A stretch of DNA of 45,785 bases, from the NCBI GenBank assembly GCA_964613585.1, contig CAZTHL010000025.1:1-45785 (forward strand). Direction: 5' to 3'. The translations under genes and the position numbers were made by a program. Below are positions 41,599-45,785 of the stretch, piece by piece. Source of the stretch: CAZTHL01 sp964613585 (GTDB taxonomy: Bacteria; Pseudomonadota; Alphaproteobacteria; DSM-16000; Inquilinaceae). Position 1 is the first letter of the stretch. Each line of letters starts with the position of its first letter. The notes under the pieces were generated by a model. It ran no database searches. It was not told where the DNA came from and saw only the letters and a program-made list of their open reading frames with translations.

Positions 41599-43476
41599 TC
41601 AAGGCGCTTCCGCCGGAGCCGCCGGCGCCGCGTCGCCCGTCCCCGCTTCCGGTTCGGCTGGCGGCGGTTCGACCGGCGGCGGCTCGACCGCGGGGGCAGC
41701 CCGGCCCTCACCGGCCCGATCGGTGGCCGAGACGGCCGCGGACGCCGCGCCGGCCACGGCCACGGGCGTGCAGTCCCCCGCCATGCGCGCGAACCCGATC
41801 CCGGCACCCTCGAGAAAACCGATCAGATTCTCCGTCGCTATGGCGTAATTGACTTGGCTGGCGCGCTGCTCGTCGAAGCGTCCGAAGGTGTTGACGCCAA
41901 CGACCCGGCCGCAGGCATCGACCAGTGGCCCGCCGGAGCTGCCGGGCGAGATGCCGGCGGTGTGCGCAACGATCGGAAAGCCGGCATTCTGGTTCTGCAC
42001 AACGGTGACCACGCCCTGGGTGAGCACCATGTCGGGAATGGCCGAACGATCGCCGGCGGTCAGGGCCTGGAAGTTCAGGTCGGACTTCAGCACAAGGCTC
42101 GGATAGCCGGCCGCGATCACGTTCTGCAGGCGGGAGACATCGGATGTCAGTGTGAGCGGCATGACCCGATCCGACCCGGGCACCTGCAGCACGGCGAAGT
42201 CCGGGCCGCCGGGCTGATGCTCCTCGGTGGCCGCGACGACCGTTGCCTGCTTCAGGCCGCCGAGCGCCGGGCTGGTCACGAACACCCGCTCGGCCTCCGC
42301 GTCGGCGACAACATGCTTGTTCGTGAGGAGCAGATCGTCCCCGATGAAGAATCCGCTGCCGACGCTTGCCGCGTCCGCCGTGCCGGCCACGACCAGGGCG
42401 GTCGACGCATCGAGCAGCTCCACAAGGCTGCCCTGGAAGGTGGACCTCTCGGGCCGCGCGTCCTGCGGGACGCCATGCTCCTCCGGGCGGGCCGGCACGA
42501 GGTCGGCGGGCAACGGCCCGGCCGGCAGATCCTGGGCAGGCACCTCGGCCGGCAGCACCAGCGTGCCGTCCTCGATCCGGCACGCGCCGGCCCCCAGGGC
42601 CGCCTCGGTCCGGGCCACCTGCTCCTCGAGGGAGCGATTGACCTCGCGTTGCAGGGCTATCAGCCGCTCGTAGTCCGGCTCTGCTTCCGCCTCCGGCTCC
42701 GGTGGGTAAAGCAGCACGCCGGGCAGAAGCAGGAAGAGCAGCAGCAGCGTCGCGATGCCGGTCGCGATGGCCACGCCGAGCCAAGGCCGGCGCGCCGCGG
42801 TCTCCCGGTCCGCGGCCGACACGCCGCCATCCGGCGCCCCGCCGGCCGGCAAGCCCCCGGGCGGAAGCAGGCCACCGGGCCGGTTGTCACGCTCCGGCAG
42901 AGCAGCGGCGGCCGCGCCGGGGACAGCCACCCCGGGGCCCGCCGCCGGCCCGGCCGCGGCGTCGCCCGCGAGTGGCGGCGCGGCAAAGGGCGCGAACCGG
43001 CCAAGAGTGGCCTCGAAATGGCGATGCCGGGCCGTGTCGTCGGCGGCGGCCGCCGGCGGCAAGAGCGCCCAGTTGGTCAGGATCGGCCGGTCGTTGGCGA
43101 CCAGGATGTCCTCGGCCTGCGAGATGTGGAGCGCAGGTCCCAGCAGCGGCGCCACCACAGCATCGTCGAGCAGGGGCGCCAGCGCGGCCAGCTGCTGCGC
43201 CAGGGCGTCCTCGGCCCGCTGGCGCGCGCCGCCGTCGAGCGCCGCCAGGGGCACCGGGTCACCGCTCACCGGCGCGTACCATGACGCCGTCGACGGCACG
43301 GCGCCGTTGCCGCGCGTCAGCACCGGCTCGGCGAACAGATCGGCCGCGGCCGAGCCGGACCGCTCCACGAGGAGCGCCCGCAGCTCAGCGTGCCGCTCGA
43401 CCGCCGGCCCATCGGCCGTCCCGAGCTGCTCGAGGCCGTCCAGCGTGGTCTTTCGGACGAATTGCACCCTGTCCAT
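41599..43476 (-). CDS. Membrane-anchored trypsin-like serine protease, first gene of the Srf-type operon
   Basis: 625 residues from the ATG at 43476. Residues 1-165 are a cytoplasmic domain ending with AEDILVANDRPILTNWALLP; then a Gly/Pro/Ala-rich linker; one membrane helix, about 232-257; a short coiled coil (about 268-292) and the protease domain (about 345-560). The catalytic triad is complete: His388 (LLTNKHVVAD), Asp426 (GPDFAVLQV) and Ser514 (SPGSSGGPLVD). The fold resembles HtrA/DegP proteases, but there is no PDZ domain; the C-terminus is a Pro/Glu/Ala-rich tail. The protease should face the periplasm while the N-domain stays inside, a layout suited to signal transfer or to maturation of exported partners. 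No signal peptide precedes the N-domain. Confidence 0.88.
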   Translation of the reverse strand: MDRVQFVRKTTLDGLEQLGTADGPAVERHAELRALLVERSGSAAADLFAEPVLTRGNGAVPSTASWYAPVSGDPVPLAALDGGARQRAEDALAQQLAALAPLLDDAVVAPLLGPALHISQAEDILVANDRPILTNWALLPPAAAADDTARHRHFEATLGRFAPFAAPPLAGDAAAGPAAGPGVAVPGAAAAALPERDNRPGGLLPPGGLPAGGAPDGGVSAADRETAARRPWLGVAIATGIATLLLLFLLLPGVLLYPPEPEAEAEPDYERLIALQREVNRSLEEQVARTEAALGAGACRIEDGTLVLPAEVPAQDLPAGPLPADLVPARPEEHGVPQDARPERSTFQGSLVELLDASTALVVAGTADAASVGSGFFIGDDLLLTNKHVVADAEAERVFVTSPALGGLKQATVVAATEEHQPGGPDFAVLQVPGSDRVMPLTLTSDVSRLQNVIAAGYPSLVLKSDLNFQALTAGDRSAIPDMVLTQGVVTVVQNQNAGFPIVAHTAGISPGSSGGPLVDACGRVVGVNTFGRFDEQRASQVNYAIATENLIGFLEGAGIGFARMAGDCTPVAVAGAASAAVSATDRAGEGRAAPAVEPPPVEPPPAEPEAGTGDAAPAAPAEAP

Positions 43477-43496
43477 GCCCTGTGCCGGGCAACCGC

Positions 43497-43515
43497 GCCG
43501 GCTCCACGAGCCGGC
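43497..43515. other. Short perfect hairpin between the HAD gene and the Srf-type operon
   Basis: GCCGGCTC and GAGCCGGC form an 8-bp stem with a 3-base loop in the 60-bp gap. No T-run follows, so termination is uncertain. If it stops transcription from the HAD gene, the operon promoter must lie in the remaining few dozen bases. Confidence 0.5.
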
Positions 43516-43536
43516 TCGCGACGTCCGGCATGACGC

Positions 43537-44421
43537 CTACCAGTGAAAGGCTAACAGCATCCAGTCGGGGATTACTCCGTCGGGTCCTGTCAGCCTGGCG
43601 AGACGCGCCTGCCGCGAGGACCAGTCCTCGGCGCCGATAAACACATCGGCATGGAGACCGCCGAGAATGAGGGCGGTCGCGTGGCCGACCGCGGCACCGC
43701 CTTCGATATCGTTCGCGAGCGAATCGCCGATGGCGACAACCCGCTCCGGCGGCAGGTCACCGATCCACTGGCGACAGAGCCGGTAAATCTCGGGAAACGG
43801 CTTGCCGATCCGGCGCACCCGGCCGCCCCGGGCCTCGTAGTGATCGGCGAGCGCGCCCGGGCTCAGCACCAGGCCGTCGGCGGTCAGCCCGGACGTATCG
43901 GGATTGGCGCACAGCAGCGGCAGGTCGCGAGCCAGCGCGGCATCGAAGTGCGGACGGTAGTCCGCTGGCGCGCGCCGCTCGTCGTGACCGCTGAGGAGGA
44001 CGAAATCGGCCTCGTCCGCGGTCTCAACGACGATCAGATCCAGGCCGTCCACGATGCTGCGGTCACCGCCCCGGCTGAACAGCAGGCACCGGCGCCCCAG
44101 CGCGGCGGTGAACGGGTGGCTGGCCGCCGCCATCTCGCGCCAAGCGGCCTCGCCCGAGCTTACGCAGGCATCGTAACAGTCCGGACCGAAGCCGAGCCGG
44201 GCGAGCCGCTCGCTGTTCGGGCCGGCGCGCTTGCCCGAGTTGGAGATCAGGACGACCGGCTTGCCCAGCCGGCGCAAACGCACCAGGGCATCGGCCGCGC
44301 CGGGATAAGCGGTCGTACCGTCGTGCAGCACCCCCCATTGATCGACCAGGAAGGCATCGTATCGTCCGGCCAAGTCAGCCACGCCGTCGCACCAGCGTGC
44401 CGGCTGGGCGGTTGGTCCCAT
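43537..44421 (-). CDS. HAD-superfamily class IIA hydrolase, TIGR01459 type (NagD-like)
   Basis: 294 residues from the ATG at 44421. HAD motif I is FLVDQWGVLHDG with Asp27 as the expected nucleophile; motif II is VLISNSGKRAG; the C2 cap follows; the last motif is AIGDSLANDIEGG preceded by IGKPFPEIY. The pattern DQWGVLHDG is diagnostic of the alphaproteobacterial TIGR01459 group, relatives of NagD and 4-nitrophenylphosphatases. It should hydrolyse a small phosphate ester in the cytoplasm; the substrate is unknown. It runs in the same direction as the Srf-type operon, 60 bp upstream of its first gene, and could be co-transcribed. Confidence 0.9.
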   Translation of the reverse strand: MGPTAQPARWCDGVADLAGRYDAFLVDQWGVLHDGTTAYPGAADALVRLRRLGKPVVLISNSGKRAGPNSERLARLGFGPDCYDACVSSGEAAWREMAAASHPFTAALGRRCLLFSRGGDRSIVDGLDLIVVETADEADFVLLSGHDERRAPADYRPHFDAALARDLPLLCANPDTSGLTADGLVLSPGALADHYEARGGRVRRIGKPFPEIYRLCRQWIGDLPPERVVAIGDSLANDIEGGAAVGHATALILGGLHADVFIGAEDWSSRQARLARLTGPDGVIPDWMLLAFHW

Positions 44422-44611
44422 GGGCCCCGTCCCCTCTCAAGTCCCGCGTCACCACAGGGTATCATATACCTGAAATCAGGACCCATACCGGCGAGCGGAT
44501 GGCGTCCGTCAAGGGAAGGGCCCGCGCTCCCGGGCAGCGGCAGGGTTTGCGGACACACTTCATTCCGGCGAATCCACGGCTTCAGCCGTTGGCTCACGAC
44601 GGCGCGCCCGG

Positions 44612-44669
44612 GCGGCGGCAGGGTCGGCGGGCGCGCCCCCGGCCGAGCCGACGAGTCATCTCGTCGGCC
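44612..44669 (-). repeat. 60-bp gene-end repeat, copy after the SIS gene
   Basis: On the minus strand it starts 8 nt after the SIS gene stop: GGCCGACGAGATGAC, TCGTCGGCTCGGCC, GGGGGCGCGCCCGCC, GACCCTGCCGCC. It matches the element after glnE (9437-9496) with only scattered differences. CCGACGAG/CTCGTCGG pair as an 8-bp stem with a 4-base loop (44648-44667). The remaining part of the 44422-44677 gap shows a small hairpin near 44573-44592 and no gene. Confidence 0.6.
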
Positions 44670-44677
44670 CCGCGGAA

Positions 44678-45724
44678 TCACAGAGTGCGCGTGATCTTCC
44701 GCAGGTGGCGCGGGCGATCCGGATCGAGCCCGCGGGCTTGGGCGAGACGCACCGCGTGTCCGTAGAAGGCCTGGATCGCGACGATCGGGTCGAGGACCGG
44801 GTGCAGGGGGCTCGGCAGCGGCAGGGTCGTCTGCCCCGGGCGCACAGCCTGGGTCGCCCCCGACGCCATAAGCACACGGGCGCCGATCTCGCGCAGCACG
44901 CAGCTGGCCGCCATCAGGCCGTCGAGCGTCGGATCGGCGGTGCCGACCATCAGGATCGGAAAGCCCGGCTCGACCAGGGCCACCGGCCCGTGCAGCAGCT
45001 CGGCGCCGCTGAACGACTCCGCATGGAGCCCGCATGTTTCCTTGAGCTTGAGCGCCATCTCCCGGGCGATCGGCAAGCCGAGGCCTCGCCCCACCACGAA
45101 GGCGCGATCGGCGTGCCGCAGGCTCGGCAGGGCGCTGGACCAGTCCGCCTGAGTTGCCTCGATCAGCCAGCCGGGCAGTTCGTCGAGGGCCCGCAGAAGA
45201 GTGTCGTCATAGTGCCAGTGCCCAACCAGTCGCACCAGAGACGCCAGACTGGCAATGAAGCTCTTGGTGGCGGCGACGGATTGCTCGGCGCCGGCGCGCA
45301 TGGGCAGCACGAACTCGGAGACCTGGGCAAGGGGCGCCGCCTCGGCATTGACCAGCGCGACGGTGAGCGCCCCGTCGGCACGCGCCTGGCGCAGCACCTC
45401 CCGGATGTCCGGGCTTTCGCCGGATTGTGAGATGGCCAGAACCATGGCGTCGGCCACTCGCAGCCGGGCCCCATAGAGGGTCACCACCGAGGGAGCCGCG
45501 GTGCCGGTCACCAGGCCGAGTCGGCTCTCGAGCAGATAACGCGCGAAGCTCGCGGCGTGGTCCGAGCTGCCGCGGGCGACGGTCAGGGCGAAGCGTGGTG
45601 GCCGCGCGCGCAGCCGCTCCGCCAGTGCGCGATAGAGCTCGGTGTCCGTCGCCTGCGCCGCCACCACACCGGGCGCCTGCGCCGCTTCCTGGAGCATGAG
45701 GGGCGAATCATCGTCGCACGCCAT
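44678..45724 (-). CDS. SIS-domain aminosugar-phosphate isomerase/deaminase (AgaS/NagB-II-like)
   Basis: 348 residues from the ATG at 45724. Two SIS domains: the first, about 30-165, has ARGSSDHAASFARY and ISQSGESPDIREVL, then VAATKSFIAS; the second, about 185-330, has VVGRGLGLPIAREMALKLKETCGLHAESFSGAELLHGPVALVE. This is the GlmS isomerase half without the glutaminase domain, the pattern of AgaS and the NagB-II type glucosamine-6-phosphate deaminases. It probably interconverts glucosamine-6-phosphate and fructose-6-phosphate with ammonia release in the cytoplasm. A GntR regulator and nagA often accompany it, but the upstream side is cut by the window. Confidence 0.9.
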   Translation of the reverse strand: MACDDDSPLMLQEAAQAPGVVAAQATDTELYRALAERLRARPPRFALTVARGSSDHAASFARYLLESRLGLVTGTAAPSVVTLYGARLRVADAMVLAISQSGESPDIREVLRQARADGALTVALVNAEAAPLAQVSEFVLPMRAGAEQSVAATKSFIASLASLVRLVGHWHYDDTLLRALDELPGWLIEATQADWSSALPSLRHADRAFVVGRGLGLPIAREMALKLKETCGLHAESFSGAELLHGPVALVEPGFPILMVGTADPTLDGLMAASCVLREIGARVLMASGATQAVRPGQTTLPLPSPLHPVLDPIVAIQAFYGHAVRLAQARGLDPDRPRHLRKITRTL

Positions 45725-45785
45725 GGGAAGGCCCGTCCGATTGAAGCGAGATGATGCCCGCGGCTCCGTGACCGCGCACCTAACC

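Noticed and set aside
26919..43476. Type VI secretion accessory locus (PpkA/TagF-like vWA and SUMF1 combination)
   Set aside because: No Tss core genes (TssB, TssC, TssM, ClpV, VgrG) are present and no kinase domain occurs; SrfB/SrfC define a different context.
1..45785. tRNA, rRNA, CRISPR arrays, transposases, phage genes
   Set aside because: No cloverleaf-type sequence with a T-loop, no regularly spaced repeats and no recombinase or transposase motif was seen on either strand by eye.

Overview
The window is chromosomal DNA of a very GC-rich alphaproteobacterium. Family content points to a Rhodospirillales- or Geminicoccales-like lineage: glnE followed by a Bcp peroxiredoxin, a phasin of the PHB-granule type, a YhdP/AsmA-type giant protein, the hopanoid C-3 methylase HpnR, a TIGR01459-type HAD phosphatase and a ManD-type dehydratase. 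The lineage call is inference from protein families only; there is no rRNA or tRNA here. Coding density is high and most start codons sit on recognisable purine-rich ribosome binding sites.

Left part (1-26,737) is ordinary chromosome with short operons. It starts with a truncated exported protein, then an O-antigen ligase-like membrane protein translationally coupled to a GT4 glycosyltransferase, then a convergent YhdP-like protein divergent from glnE. Bcp and a small membrane protein follow glnE. After a gene-poor stretch come an exported phytase-esterase-like beta-propeller protein, an 85-residue protein behind a clear hairpin terminator, an 828-bp non-coding region with degenerate palindromic repeats, and a compact sbtA-sbtB-like pair (bicarbonate transporter plus PII-like regulator). 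Divergent from that pair are a CoA-disulfide-reductase-like flavoprotein and a lipoprotein alpha/beta hydrolase. Then follow a phasin with a PhaR/AniA-like site in front, a CBS-pair protein, a beta-barrel-like exported protein, HpnR, ManD, a MAPEG-family membrane protein and a PAS-type regulator.

Right part (26,919-43,476, minus strand) is the striking region: eleven genes in one direction with gaps of 28 bp or less and six overlaps of 4 or 8 bp. Reading in transcription order they encode a membrane-anchored trypsin-like protease with a cytoplasmic N-domain, a second single-pass membrane protein whose N-domain shares a motif with the protease, a SrfB-type Hsp70/actin-fold ATPase, a SrfC-type P-loop GTPase, a single-pass Sel1-like protein, an exported von Willebrand A (vWA) protein with a hexanucleotide microsatellite, a LolD/MacB-like ATPase with one FtsX-like permease, an exported formylglycine-generating-enzyme-like protein lacking the catalytic cysteines, and two coiled-coil lipoproteins. 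SrfB and SrfC are known as a pair of unknown biochemical function. The envelope-spanning arrangement with protease, vWA, pseudo-FGE, ABC module and lipoproteins suggests a trans-envelope machine or surveillance system. Upstream on the same strand are a HAD phosphatase and a SIS-domain aminosugar isomerase/deaminase.

The intergenic DNA carries dispersed repeats. One is a roughly 31-bp motif in three places, two of them part of larger inverted repeats. Another is a roughly 60-bp element starting exactly 8 nt after the stop codons of two unrelated genes (glnE and the SIS gene), with related pieces after two more. There are also two long-stem palindromes and several short tandem repeats. No tRNA, rRNA, CRISPR array, transposase or phage gene was seen.
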